Notes: a model not told the origin generated them from the letters alone. Counted from the stretch's first letter, positions 1-12,552 are shown. The stretch is 64,000 nucleotides of DNA from Sympetrum striolatum (GCA_947579665.1 OX388347.1:21940562-22004561), one strand, 5' to 3'. Numbers and translations: made by a program.

Positions 1-2880
1 AAAAATTAGACTCTGACCTTAAATTCTTAAGTGAAGTAAAATTAATTAAACAGATTTAAAAATATGAAATAGATTAAAAATATAAGAATTAAAGAATAAA
101 TTTGAATAGGATTTTTAAATTTCAACTTATGTTAAAAATAAAATAATATCATGATACATAAATATCCTCTGTATACGGTGCAACATGACCTTTGCTGTCG
201 AGGCACCTTATAACCCTTACTTCTACTACTACTACTAGTAATAAGTCCCTACATTGGGCAACTGTATTTTCTCCAACTTCTTAAAACTGACCTGAAGAAA
301 TTCAATTGATAATGCAGCGTTGTGAGTAGGCAAAACTTACGCTAAAATCCGTCGAATAAATGGAGGCAATGTGAGAGGTGTGATTTGACACATCTCCTTT
401 CATTCAGCTCTCCGAGTTAATTCTGTATGCTGTATTCCAAATGGAAATCGGATGACGTAAAGAGTTCCTCGGAATGTAACGGAGAACGCATTATGCTGGA
501 AAACGTGTACGAGCGAGTGAGTGTGCAACTTCGAGACTAACTCTCAAAGTCTCAACATGAGTTAAGGACTTAACTCGCCTTGTTTCTGTTTTCCAGTTGG
601 AAATGCGAGATTTTCAATTCGCTCGCCACATTTCGCTCATCGCGAGCAACTGGCTAACTAGTAGAGCGGACGATTTTGGGCGATGCTCATCCATGTAATG
701 CCAATTAAAATTTACAAACTTCCTGCTGAGCTATGATTTATGTAGCGAGGTGGAAACTTATTGTCTAAAATTGTAACGCAACAAGTGTGATTCGAATGGG
801 GAGAGATATTTTTCAGTTTGAAAACTTGATGAATGTAACTGTACTCCGAAGTAACAAGTATCCGATGGCCTAAAACAGTGTGTCTCTGAAACAACTATAA
901 AAGTTCGAGGAATTGCATTTCTTTTAAAGAGACGGTACGCATATTTTACATTTTCCTTAGAAACAGTGTCGCTGCAATTTCAAAGTAAACTTCATTTTAT
1001 GTTCCTTTAGGTAAATGAAGAATTCCAAACGTTATATCTCTCAATATCTAATTATAATACAAATTGTGATGTTGTTTTCCCATTTAATCAGCAGTAAATA
1101 AGAAAGAGCATTTTTCACTTACGTGGGTACATAATACCGACGCGTTGCATTATTTTTTCAGAGATAGCACTATGTTAATTTGGAGTTATTTGAATTCTTC
1201 TATTCTTAACAATCAATTTCATTCCTATTTTCTTAGCAATAGGTCAATTCTTCCGTTCCGACAGGAGTTATGATATTCTTTTGAAAAATCGAAAATTGCC
1301 ATTATTTTAGTATATTTTATATATATTTTAAGTATATTTTAGCCACCGTCTATCCTCCAGGAGAATAGGTTGAATATAATCGAAGCTACTGCGGTATCTT
1401 TTGCAATTATGAGCACAATTCATTCAATTTCTAGAGTATCTGTAACTATGGTCTATATCAATTCAAATTCATAGAAGATTTTACATTAGAAGGGCAGAAT
1501 TGAAAAGGTAACATTAGATTATGTTTTGCAACTCGAACTTGAGGAGATATCAACGCTCGGTAGGAGGAAATTACAGACCAGGAAATTTTGAAAATAAATT
1601 ACGCCATAATTTTGGTAGCCAGTCACTATTATAGTCCAGTTATAAAGGCTAATTTTTATTATTTTTTCTGTTCGCTTGTCCGCAAAGAAATTAAGTAGAA
1701 AATGACCTCATGCTCGGACCCGTACTCTGCAGTTTTACCTTGTAATTACATTTCTGGCCTAAATTAAGAATAAATTGAGGAAAATCTGAGATTTGTTTGT
1801 GTACTTAAAATAGCAGGAAGTTGGGAAATAGTGGTCTAATTTCGTATAGAAACATCATCTAAATGCGTAGTAACAATTAAATTGATGTTTATGACTATAA
1901 AATCAACCTATTAACAAAGATTATACAATTAACTAATATATAACTATAATATTAACTAATTATCTAAGAGAACATTAAACTAGTATTTCTAAATAATTGA
2001 GGTAAAACTTTTATTCAAATCGTTTGAATTCCAGTCAAATTTAGCCATATTTTTTGCATTTTAGTGTAACTCAAAACCTTTTTAAATTAAAGAAATATAC
2101 TTTATCGTTCTAAAAGTCCAATTATGCGTGCGCTGCCCACTAAGCAAGATACAAATTCGTTCCATTGTAGATCCCAATAAAATAGTATCTGCTTTATTGT
2201 TAGCCGGATCTAGCAGCTGTCATAGTAGAGCAGAAACACCTGAATATAGCCATTGGATAGTGTTTCAGAAATACGGTATATTGCATCTTTCCTTGAAAAA
2301 TTGTCATAGTTAACAGTTTAGTACTATCATGGTATCTCTAGCTTCTTATCAGATATTATCGCACAAAGACGATATGCACTACCCTATTTAATTAAATTCT
2401 TTAACGTTAGTATTGTATTTTTCCCGTGCGATTCGCACTAGATGTGTGCTGTAAAATCGGAGAGCAAAAAACCTACTTTGACGACTTATGACACTTCCAC
2501 TTTTTATAACACTTTCTTCGTTAACGAAGTAGTCTATTATCATAAAAACTCACTCATATTCCGCAAAGATATAATACGTTGCCAGTGAAGCTAGTCTCCT
2601 TGCTGTTAATACGCACTTTGTCTAAGTTACTCATGACTTATTATCTCCCCTGAGATTGCGCCATCTCAGAAAGAAGCGGCAAGAGCAGGAGTAAATGCGA
2701 AACTGTGCTAGGGATAAAAAAGGTTTTCAGATGCCTATTGCAACATGTTTATGTAAGGAAAAAAGTGTGGATAGGATTGATCTGTCTTAGTGCCTTTCTG
2801 TAATATTCTGACTCGATATCGAAATTGGTCTCGTTAAGTTACTGTCCTGGAACTGCATTATGTAGTTGCCACTATTTAAA
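1..2880. other. AT-rich DNA, no gene recognised
   Basis: All frames are broken into short pieces with no recognisable domain. A CpG-richer patch lies at about 440-700, with several short words repeated in both orientations. No transposon ends were found. Confidence 0.6.
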
Positions 2881-3317
2881 TACTCTCCGCGAGGCAACTC
2901 ATTCTAGAATCAAAATTATAATCAGGATTTAAATTCATGTCTCACCTTCATGCCAGAAGTAGCGTCAATTCCGCCCGTATCCATTTCATGGTGTTTGTAA
3001 TGAAATGAAAATGCAGGGAGAGGTGGTTCAGGTGGAGGAACATCGAAATTAGGAGGCATTACTCGGGTGGAGGCGAATTTAAGAGGGGCGTTGGGATCGA
3101 TCGTGATTGCTCGCCCGAACACGTATAAAACATTAGAAGACGAGGGTTGGAAGTTGACTGGAACCCCTTGAGACGTGCGGGGTCCCTTCCTTTGGAAATA
3201 ATTGTGCGTGTAATGGCACGCACGGGACGTGTCGCTCACGTCTCCATCTATTGACGATTGCGGAACCTAAATGCCATCACGTACATGATAAGGATACCAT
3301 TTACTATGGTGCATTAA
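2881..3317. other. CpG-richer segment with a short open frame on the minus strand
   Basis: This segment has more CpG than its surroundings and carries an open frame of 105 codons on the minus strand (2922-3239). The frame is proline-rich in the middle and matches no family I recognise. There is no clear splice site or paralogue in the window. It is more likely open by composition than a real exon. Confidence 0.3.
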
Positions 3318-3442
3318 CTGAAGCGGCGAGGTAGCAATTTATCGTCATAGCAGGGTCTTTGGTCTTAAAATATATTTCCGAAAAATAGGGCTCTATATTG
3401 ATACACCGTGTGGAATTGTGCATGCTTCGTGATGGATGGATG

Positions 3443-4127
3443 GATTTAGTCCTCATCCAAAGGTGGTGCGAAAAATGGGAATTAGATATTAACGTAGGTA
3501 AATGCTCCGTAGTTAATTTCTTCGAAAAGAAAAAAATTGCGTCCAAATCACCCGTACAAAATTAGTGGAATTAATAACAAAGTAGTAGATTCAGTTGAAT
3601 ATCTCGGGATCAACATTACTAATAACTTAAATTGGAGCACGCAAATTCGAAAAATCTGCTTCAAATCAAGTAAAAGGATTGGCTTTGTAAAGCGCATTGT
3701 CGGTAAATGCGATGAAAGGATGAGAGAGCGATGTTATTTTACCTTGGTCAGACCCCTTCTGGAATATGTTGAAAGTATATGGGATCCGGCGGATGAAACG
3801 TGTACTCGCGAACTCGAGAAAGTGCAGCGTAAAGTGGTTCGTTTTGTTAAGAAATGCTACGATAAAAAAACAAGCGTTACAAAAATGCTCTCAGACGTAG
3901 GTTGGGAATCCTTGAAAGAAAGGAAATTGGAAGCTAGGCTGCGATTGCTTAATAAATTCAGGGAAACTACATTTGCGGAAGATACAATCGGTATCATGCA
4001 ACCCCCCTGCTACCTCGGTCGATCCGATAATGACCGTAAGTTAAGAGAAATAGATGCTAGGACGAATCGCTTTAAAAATTCATTCTTTCCGCGAACAATA
4101 CGTGACAATAACCGAATAAGGAAGTAG
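3443..4127 (+). pseudogene. LINE reverse transcriptase C-terminal fragment, frameshifted
   Basis: The reading frame starting at 3443 encodes a match to the palm/thumb region (RWCEKWELDI, then GKCSVVNFFE). It shifts by one base inside the A-rich run at about 3523-3538, and the second frame continues unbroken to the stop at 4127. The second part carries the family signature in order: VEYLG, FVKRIVG, RERCY, LVRPLLEY, WDPA, LEKVQRK and, near the end, the conserved TNRFKNSFFPR. In this family the region after the polymerase core is the usual C-terminal domain of ORF2. The endonuclease and polymerase fingers are missing, so the copy cannot act on its own. Confidence 0.85.
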
Positions 4128-4141
4128 TTTAGATTCAACTG

Positions 4142-4217
4142 GTGTTTACACCCCCTGCCACATGCCGAAAGGCGGCTTGTAGGGTATTAATCTAGATGTA
4201 GATGTAGATGTAGATGA
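4142..4217 (+). repeat. LINE 3' hairpin and (TAGATG)n tail
   Basis: The outer stem is CCCTGC against GTAGGG, with one G-U wobble. The inner stem TGCC/GGCG is capped by a GAAA tetraloop. About four TAGATG units follow. The same structure is found in the three other LINE 3' ends in this window, so it is likely the RNA feature recognised by the element's reverse transcriptase. The recognition role is inference. Confidence 0.75.
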
Positions 4218-6169
4218 TGCTTTTTCTCGAAAACTGGAATCAATAATATATTTTTACCTTACTTCATATCATACCCTACACCTTAACTTATACCTTTTTA
4301 CCACATACCTTATGGGTTATAGCATTCTATGATCTGCGTCGTCAGAAACGGAGTTTAAGTCCATGATCGTTGTTAAATTGCGTGAAGATAGCCTATACTG
4401 TTATCTTGAGGTTATTAATTGTTGTGTGTAAGTGAGCAAATCTTAATTTACTCCGAAGTGAAAAATTTTCACTACACTCTTGGCCGTCTATTTAGAATTT
4501 GCACTATTTTTACCCTAATTCAATGTATTTGTGAAGTTTTAGGGATTCCACAAACGCGCTGCAATTGCTAATTAATAAAAAAGTGTGCTGAGATGTTTTT
4601 TCCTTTAATTTCTTAGATGAATTTCCAAATATTTATAGCAGTCTTAAGATAATAAAATTGCATAGAAATTGTCAATGCAAAGATCTTACATTAGGTCGAA
4701 ATTATCAAACTAGTTTAAGATTACACGTTCTTTGGAGACAGAAGATACTATGCGTTCACAACATAGGCCGATCAGCTTCGGTAGCAGAAAATCAACAGAA
4801 TATATGCAAGGCCCATTTTCGATTGAAATTCACTTTTTTAAATTGATGATGCATGACTAACAGACTGAAAAATATACTGTATTGTACATACAGCGCATAC
4901 TCCATACCGGAAGGTGGCTAGTGAGGTAAATTTGCAGGCTGAAATTTAGGTATTCCTCTCGTAATCTTAGTATTTCAATATTCGACTAAAGTACTCTCTC
5001 CAGTAATTCCCGTTTAAGAAAACCCAAATGGAGATTCATTGTATAGTAATCATATTTTATTGGAAATGAAATAGCTGCTCTAAGGAAATTTAAATGAAAG
5101 GCTTCCTTTGCCATCCACATAAAACACATTCCGAGGTCCAGTAGTCTATTGAAAATGATTTTGGAAGGAATTGCATCTAATGAGGGCAGTTAAATTATAT
5201 TATGGGAGTTAGATATTTATGAGGAAAGGCTTAAAGATAGCAATTATGGAGGTATGCGCTATTTTTCAGGGATTGATGTTGTTTGATTAATTAACACCTT
5301 TCTTTTTTTCTCACTTAGTTATAATTATAGTAGATTTACTTTTACGGAGCAATTTCTTTTCAATGCTTTCACAATTGATTAAAAATTACTCGAGACACGC
5401 TAATAGTTTCAGTACTTTCCTGTACCGTGTCATGTTATATTCTCCTTTATAAGTACATGATGTCTTTTAGCATCCTCTCCTGTAAAATTAACCTCTTAAG
5501 ATACGAAACTTTTATCGCTATTGTCCTTGTTAAATTTCATTGCTAATCGCATACGAGGGCGAAAGAATTATCATTAAAAATTATATTTTATACAACATGC
5601 GCTAATTACTTGAGTAGAAGGCACGTGTTAGAGTGTGGATTCGTGGAAAGCCACATCTAAATTAAGAAGTTTTGAACTTTTCAGTTCCACCGTTTTCATT
5701 GGCAACTAGTTCCGCTGGCTTGAAAGCATTTTTAGAAGTCATATTTTCGTTACTTGCATACTTTGTAAATAAAGAAGGTTTTGGTATGAGATATCAAAAA
5801 ACCCGTTTTATTGAATTCCCAGCTCACTCATCACTACGCAAAGTAACTGATCATCAAGTCAATCAATAAATTATTCTTCTCAATCGGAACGCAATTATTT
5901 TATTATTTGATGTATATAATAGGTTCAGGATACATAATTAAGTTACTGATTGCTTGTGCCGTGAGGTTAACAAAAAGACAGGTATCATGTAACGTATATT
6001 AAAAATCGAAAATATAAGTAGAGATGAAATAAAAAACTGGAAAATTTGAGAAGTCGTAATGTCCTCATTATTAACAATTTTTTGTACATAAAGTGCCAAC
6101 CGTACGAGTTTAAACGCGTAATATTGAGAACTTTGCAACTTAGATATAAGATTATAATGACAATAGAGT
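4218..6169. other. AT-rich DNA, no gene recognised
   Basis: Only short frames without domain similarity are present. A pyrimidine-rich stretch follows the LINE tail at about 4240-4315. Nothing else stands out. Confidence 0.6.
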
Positions 6170-6170
6170 A

Positions 6171-6273
6171 ACATTTCAATGACATGGCATTCCTTTCCTG
6201 CTCTCTCGGACTACTGGAAAATAAGACTCGGAGCACCGACAAAAACGGCTTTTTGAAATTTCAAACCGCTAAC
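6171..6273 (+). repeat. Structured-RNA-like repeat, diverged copy of the 15.0-kb insertion
   Basis: Aligned by eye with 15,065-15,157, it shares the words TCTCGGA and ACAAAAACGGCT at the same spacing. It is closed by ATTTCAA (6173-6179) pairing with TTGAAAT (6253-6259), at the place where the 15-kb copy has ATCTCCAA pairing with TTGGAGAT. The paired bases changed together, which suggests a folded RNA rather than chance similarity. The family is unknown to me, and no target duplication is visible here. Confidence 0.5.
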
Positions 6274-6672
6274 TCTAATTCTAATTTAAATACTGGGTAA
6301 CTGTAAATTCAACTGCAGATGATATAAATCCTCGCTAACGTTCCTTGGGATCAGAGGGTTCGAATGGATGGAAAATAAATTCAACTTCATATACAATGAA
6401 ATAATATCGATTGGAAAAGTCAGCAGGTTTTGGTTGAATTTCGGTCAACAAAGCGTTTCCAGTAATCAACTTTGAGGTTTAAATTTTCGCGTTATATTGT
6501 ATATTCTATCACAAAGTGAGGCAAAACCAAACAATAATATGATAATCCCAGTTATACGATTACATACTACTTTTCCTTTTTGGGTAACGAGTCGTGAACG
6601 GGTGATGTGGGTCACTGGATTGGAGACAGGTTTTCTGAGGAGGACTAGAATTGTCGAAAGGTTACGAAAAGA

Positions 6673-7055
6673 TCTGATGTGGCCAACACATGACGTTCTC
6701 CATATTTAATGAAATCAGAAGCCTATGCTGGTAATATATAAATAACTCCAAAACAATAAGTGTTAAGGAAAATGTTTCATACAAAAGTTGTAGTAAAACA
6801 CATTATACATAGCTTTGGTACATAATTGTATACACCTACATTGTATTCTTACAGAGATATGTATGAAAAACTTCCATTTCTGGATAAACAACTTCCAGTT
6901 AACCATTATTCAAGAATAACTCCTAAACAATGAGTGTTACGAAAAAATGTTTCATACAAAAGTTGCAATAAAGTACATTATCAATAACTTTTGTACATAA
7001 TTGTATATACCTAAATAGCATTCTGACAGAGATATTTAAGAAACAAAATTTTAGA
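6673..7055 (-). mobile_element. Partial copy of the 30-43 kb repeat family, reverse orientation
   Basis: Read on the minus strand, this matches the 3' part of the family seen at 30.6, 34.2, 37.7, 40.9 and 42.7 kb. The terminal CCACATCAGA is present (here as its complement starting at 6673). So are the GGAGAA subterminal repeat (with one extra base), the segment TAACACTCATTGTTTTGGAG and two of the internal units with ATCTCTGTCAGAATG. It stops inside the AACAAAATTT segment near 7055. The ACTTTCTCC hairpin and the CTGT-rich block at the other end are missing. Confidence 0.8.
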
Positions 7056-7379
7056 GGTGTCTCTTCCTTTACTTACCAAAGTGTGAATTTGTTCACTCGA
7101 ATTTTATGATGACGAACTATGCGGTTTTGCATTCATTTTTTACTTCGATATCTGACGTTGATTAGAAGCAGTCGAATTTTTAATCCACGTCTTCAAAAAT
7201 CGGTAAGATATAACACTCGTTGAAAATAGTAAAAATTCTTCTAACGAGCGGATCATTTCCTTGACACGTCCAGATGTTACGTAGGGTCAAGTATTATCGT
7301 GGGCTAGATCGTGACATTGTAATAAGGATCACGTTTTTGGGAGGAGTTGAACAGTGTTATTCCCAGCAGTATGTAGATG

Positions 7380-7775
7380 ACGGGCGTAGGTAACCTTTAT
7401 CCGCGTTTCACTTTTAATTGAATCGGGGCGTTCGATCGGAAGGTCCGTAGTTTGAGGAACCACGGCTGGTAATGATCAAGAGAAGAGGAGCGAAGAAAGA
7501 AAAAAATAGGGATTTCTTTCGGCCTGACGGACTATTGGAGAGGGATGAATGCAGGCGAAGTTCTCACAATGGGCCGAGTTGGAAAGACAGGTTTTAATTG
7601 GATTGTAGAGTGCGGGAGTAGGGATATATAGTTAAGGCTTTGAGGCTGGCTGTGGAGAGAATCAGCCGATCGCTGCGAGAGAAATTCGTACGGAAGAAAA
7701 ATTCTCGTAGCAGAAAGTGGAAATTCTACTTGGATTTGGGGATGGCAGCTCTTTGCCATTCTCGCGTACTTTAAG
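7380..7775. other. CpG-richer, purine-biased island
   Basis: This stretch is richer in CpG and purines than its AT-rich flanks. Short open frames occur on the minus strand (for example 7532-7759) but show no recognisable domain. It resembles the other islands in the window. It could be a regulatory element or an ancient exon, and the sequence alone does not decide. Confidence 0.3.
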
Positions 7776-7883
7776 AGCTGAAAATGAATCTAGAAATAGC
7801 CTGGATTTTCTTAGTTCAGACAAAACATTTTGTTAGTTCATTAGAAAATTATAACATCATTCCAATGATCCAAAGAAAAAAAC

Positions 7884-8222
7884 CTATTTAATGTAATTAT
7901 ACTGCTTGGTTTTCATAACTTTGATAGCTACACTACTTTGAAGTTTTTTGTGCTTTACGAGCCTTGTTAATTCAATAGCTAACAGAATAAATAATGCTGA
8001 AAAAGCATATAATAAAACATATAGTAAAACGCTCATATTTAGGGATATCATTCCAATGACCGGAGAAATATGGACGTAATAAAAGAATGGTTGCTTCATA
8101 CCCCACTGAGCATAGGTTAGGTTGAGATGGTTATATAAAAAAAGAATACTAAATGTCTTTCGAGCAAAAGATTCGATATCCTGAAACCTGTATTTTCCTG
8201 GTTTCACAGTTCCTAGAATCAT
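7884..8222 (-). CDS. Candidate terminal exon (or fragment) of a multi-pass membrane protein
   Basis: This is an open frame of 112 codons ending in TAG, with the character of a membrane protein. A moderately hydrophobic stretch lies at about residues 26-40, a strong transmembrane segment at about 55-85 (ISLNMSVLLYVLLYAFSALF), then a Glu followed by a basic tail (VKHKKL). The order resembles the last helices of insect nose-resistant-to-fluoxetine-type acyltransferases (Acyl_transf_3): a short helix, a QP-F-Y-containing loop, a long helix, then a conserved Glu and a basic end. I offer this only as a resemblance judged by eye. If it is an exon, an acceptor could be the TTTCAG just before codon 15 (GAT), but the preceding pyrimidine tract is poor. 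No neighbouring exon was recognised, so it may be a fragment, a pseudogene or chance. Confidence 0.3.
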   Translation of the reverse strand: MILGTVKPGKYRFQDIESFARKTFSILFLYNHLNLTYAQWGMKQPFFYYVHISPVIGMISLNMSVLLYVLLYAFSALFILLAIELTRLVKHKKLQSSVAIKVMKTKQYNYIK

Positions 8223-10474
8223 AGTTAATCCTTTACTCGCACGAGTATAATATTTCCATCATTATTCTGTTCGTGTCTTACAATTTCTATGCGATTCATT
8301 TTCCGAGAATTCCGCTATTTCGCAAAACTCTATAATTTTTGCATTCATTCCTTTCTGATAATCTATCTTGAGGATAAATAAACCGCTATTTTTCAAAATC
8401 TCTCTTTTATATTGTTCACAATAAAAACTTCAACTTCGTTTGTTCTTTTAATTTTTTCAATAAAGGACTCTTAAATCAAGTGATGCGCAAAATTATTTTG
8501 CCTTTCTTCCTATTCCCTTCACTATCCCATATCGATTTCAAATTTCTCCTTCTGTACACTTGCTAGTTAATTTTATATTTCCTTATCCCATGTTTCAAAC
8601 CGATCTTCGCAACAACACTTTAAACAATTCGGACTCCATTTGAATGATTTTGCAATGCAATTTCTTTACAGTTTCCATTTATCCAAACATTGGTTTTCCA
8701 TCTTCAAGGCAATCAATATATCAAATTCTCCACCTTCCATTTCTTTTTACTTCTCTGCTCATTACTAATATAACTTCTCCTCACCCCTATCTGTAAGCGA
8801 TGCTGTTCTTGCTTTTCATCACCCCGCGATGTTTTAATTAAGTAGTGCTCTCATAAGTAACTAAGGATTGTTACCGTGGGCAGTAAAAGAAAGATTTCAT
8901 GAGACCAAAGTTGCCTTTTGACCGTTTCCCGCTGTTTTGTATGAAGGAGGGAGATATTATAATGACGAATATTCTGTTCGAGACCCACTGAGGAAGATTT
9001 AAAATCTGGATGGAGGATAAGCACGCCGCCTTTAGGGAGAAATACGCACTCCAGTCTTTCACATCGAACCCTTTTCAACCGCATATCTCTGCTCTAATGA
9101 CGCTCCCGCGGAAATATCCGAAGAAGCTGTTGAAAGAGTGAGCCAATCAGCCATCTCCCAGGCCTTCTTTGCTTCCTTAACGAAGATTCTTCTGCCTTTC
9201 GCTTCCCCTTCATGAATTAATAAAAGTTACGCCGAAGCTTAAGTGTTATGCAAAACCCGTAAGAGACCGGAGACCTCGTTATTTGCACGATATTTTCCAA
9301 TTATAACTTACCATTAGCAAGTAGATGAAGTTGATTTATTTTTGCACTTAAAACTCCCTGCATCGACTAATTAATAGGATCATAACCTCTCAGTGGAGAT
9401 GTGAATCATAACTTTACATGCACTGAGATTTAATGACAGTGCTGCTGTTTAATCCGGCAGAAAGCGAAGTAGATCGATCTAATTAGTTATCTAGTAGTTT
9501 GCTAATCTAGTAGTTTGCTAAGTTAACAAGCGTTTTTATAAGAAAGGATCTCAGCACTAACTGAAATCATTAATGTTGCTATTGATTTAATCCTTCTATA
9601 GAAGAGTGACAAGTAAGAATCGGAGAAGACATGCTTCCGTTATCTGTTTGGCAAAATTACTTTATTTACGTCAGGAATCGTAAATAGAGGAAAAAAAAAT
9701 TAATTAAATTTAAGAGTGGTATATTCTCAGGTAACCTTGATATTTTTTTTTCTACCATGTTACACTAAGACCAGTGAAAACTGCGAGACGAAAAAAGATA
9801 AAGCGATGCTTTGATTAGTCACTATATTTAATGGGAACAATCAAAGACTATGAAGATAATAGGCAGATCAGTCAAAGAAAACCCTCTCTCCATTGTTTAC
9901 TTTGTCAGTGTTTATTTTGAATGGCTTCGTTGTGATTTTAGTGTTGGTATAAGTTCTCATAAGGGTGAATTAACAAGAATAAAGACTTAAAAAAAAATCT
10001 CTTCATTTTAGTATTACGTACGAGTTTTTGACAGAAATAATAATTCCTACTCAATATACGATAAAATTTCCTCTCCTCATCTAGTCGCACTAGATCCGCG
10101 GCGTGGGATTCAAACTAGCTCGAAAGAGAGATCCCAGGGTTAAATTCTGATTAGAGCATAGTTGTTTACGTTGTTAAATATAATATTAATTGCAAGAGTA
10201 GCCCTGAATTGCTGAAATTTAAGCTGAAATCGTAAATATGATTAGCTTATCTTTTGCAACAATTACTTCTAATTTTTGTTTACATAGAGTCATATTCCGG
10301 TATGAACTAATTCTGCTTCCTTTTCATAAGATATTGCATCCCAATATCTATAAATCAGAATCAGTTCATTGAAGCAACCATATTAGCCTCATTGACGACT
10401 TTGCGATTCTACAAATCTCATCCACTATCTCATATGACTATAATCAATATGTCCTAGCCGTATTTCGTGGAACG
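8223..10474. other. No gene recognised; pyrimidine-rich tract and CpG-richer patch
   Basis: The plus strand is pyrimidine-rich at about 8,240-8,800. A CpG-richer patch with short overlapping frames lies at 8,850-9,240. A short direct duplication of about 16 bp (CTAGTAGTTTGCTAAT) sits at 9,490-9,522. No domain or transposon end was seen. Confidence 0.5.
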
Positions 10475-10645
10475 ACATCTTAAGTTGAAAGAAAAACATC
10501 GTAATTTCCACAATAAGTTTTAATTTATTCGACCGGTTTCGGCATTGACAGAGACACCTGAGGATGGCTGTCAATGCCGAAACCGGTCGAATAAATTAAA
10601 ACTTATTGTGGAAATTACGAAGTTTTTTCTTTCAACTTAACATCT
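10475..10645. mobile_element. Fold-back MITE-like element with 6-bp target duplication
   Basis: Two arms of about 72 bp (10,480-10,551 and 10,568-10,640) are reverse complements. They differ only at one small site in an A-run, and are separated by a 16-bp loop. The ends read TAAGTTGAAAG and CTTTCAACTTA. The element (10,481-10,639) is flanked by ACATCT at 10,475-10,480 and 10,640-10,645, a perfect 6-bp duplication. It has no coding capacity. A transcript through it would form a long hairpin. I cannot assign the transposase family. Confidence 0.85.
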
Positions 10646-12552
10646 CATATGACAGTATATCGCTAATATTTCGATAGTGCCACAACGCATTTGTGATCAT
10701 AGAGGTCAAGGTCCTTTTCAGCGAGAATATCTGAAAATTGATTGATTGATTGGTTGCATATAAATATTTAAAATTCCAAAAACATGACGACGCATATTTT
10801 AGAATAATTTTATTACTCAAAAAACTTTCCTATAACGAGCAACTTGCAATTTTGCCCAGGAAGAATGATGGCAGTGATAGCAAAAATACATTTACTTTGA
10901 TTTGTAAATAATAATACGCCTCTAAGGAAACTCAAATGAATATTTGTATCCAGTATCTCTGTGTATGCATTCAATGATATGCTTCCTTGTCCAAATGTAA
11001 CCGTGAAGTTGTAGATGGGTTCAAGGGTTGATCGAAACCGGATTCACTGTCAGAAGAGCGGTAAATGCATTTATGGATCGTTCAGTTTGATTTCATCTTT
11101 TAATTAGCTGTCATTTGATTGTTCAATTCACAATTGTGATTCCATTTCTTATCCTTTCACCAATTACATCGAGATGTAATGTAAAGAGACTATGAAAAAG
11201 GCAGTTGTTCCTTCATTCCCTTATTTACACCTTCCTATGGCTTGAAAAAGGATTTCGAAAAATATAATGGGTAAAATAAAAATCACTCCAGCCTTTAACA
11301 TGCTCCTTAGATAAAATAAACTCATTCAAACAAAAGCGTTTCTTTCAACGTTCCTCCTCCAGTCACTCTTAGAGAAGATAATTAACTCATCCATTATCCG
11401 GTATTATAATTAAATTTATTCACATCATTCCATTTATTTCGTTCGCTTGCAACTGTAGTGTTCTTATAGTTATTAAAATGAGAATTGTAAGTGCTGAATG
11501 ATATCCATGTCTCAATTTTTCGTCCAAGAAATTAATTTCAAAAAGCTCACTAAATTATGACTACTATTACTCACTGCATTAAGATTACTGCTTGATGAAT
11601 ACTGTAAAAGTTTTAATTAAATCTCCTCAACATCTCTCCGCAATACATTTTAAAGATTATTTTATATTCATGTGACGCAGAGAATATATATTTAGAAAAT
11701 ATAGGGACATATTTACCATTTAATTTGTATCCCTCTTGTATAGGATATTTTAAGTACCACGAAAAAGATTTATCTTCTTTTTTTTCCGAAATTTCGGAAA
11801 ATCCATCCCTCGAATTTTTCGAGAAATCAGTGTCGCCGGTTTCTATTGTGATATATATTTCCCTTTTCCAAATGTGGATCTTGAGGCAGAAGGGGAAAGG
11901 TCCGGAGGCGGAGGGCTGTTGACGAATTAATGAGGACATCGCGCATTTTGGCGCATTAATTACTGTTAGGAGAAATGAAGTGGTCGGACTCGGGCGAGTT
12001 ACGCGAAAAGAGATCCCAGCAATAGTTTCGAAATATTATTTTCCATTTTGCGAGAAACTGCTTTCGCTTCAATTTAGACGGCTCGTGGACGTGGAAGTAG
12101 TTTTGCGTATATGTAATCTCTACTCCGTCGCTAAATTTAACTGCTCCATATAATATACGTAAAATATTTATTTCAGAAGAATTAGTGAGGGAGTCAGCAA
12201 CACAAGTGGCTAAGAGAATATTTTTAATGCAGAGGAAGATTATTAATGATTAATAATTAGACAAAATAATATCTATTTATTTTTTAAGTTTTTTATGATA
12301 CAGTTTGTTTAAAAACAGTATGCATAGCGTTTTTTGGTACGTTTAATAACGAGTTGAATTAATCAAACTAAAATAAATGTTGTTTTATCCGTTTTTTGAC
12401 AGAATTTCTAAATTTGACTACAAGATATGCGTTTAATTCAAGTATATATAAATGTTACTTTGACAATTATGTCTTCTTCAATTTTTTCAAAGCAAGGACA
12501 GAAAATAACGAAAGATAACTTAAACTTTTCACAAGTAAAAGTGCGTTGTAAT
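10646..12552. other. No gene recognised; CpG-richer patch at about 11,750-12,130
   Basis: This is mostly AT-rich sequence with short frames. A CpG-richer patch around 11,750-12,130 has frames open on both strands, but neither frame shows a domain. Confidence 0.5.

Larger units (their letters stand above)
3318..4217 (+). mobile_element. 5'-truncated LINE (CR1/L2-like), older subfamily with (TAGATG)n tail
   Basis: This is the 3' end of a non-LTR retrotransposon related to the copy at 56.9-59.9 kb. It starts inside the palm of the reverse transcriptase: a degraded stretch matching the segment after the catalytic FADD box is seen from about 3325 (residues AIYR). It runs through the C-terminal domain to a stop at 4125-4127, then a short 3' UTR with a hairpin (4151-4184) and a tail of TAGATG hexamers ending near 4217. 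Protein identity to the 57-kb copy is moderate and the tail differs, so it belongs to a separate, older subfamily. I could not find a convincing target-site duplication. Confidence 0.85.

Noticed and set aside
3304..3546. 80-codon minus-strand frame
   Set aside because: It is antisense to the degraded LINE fragment.
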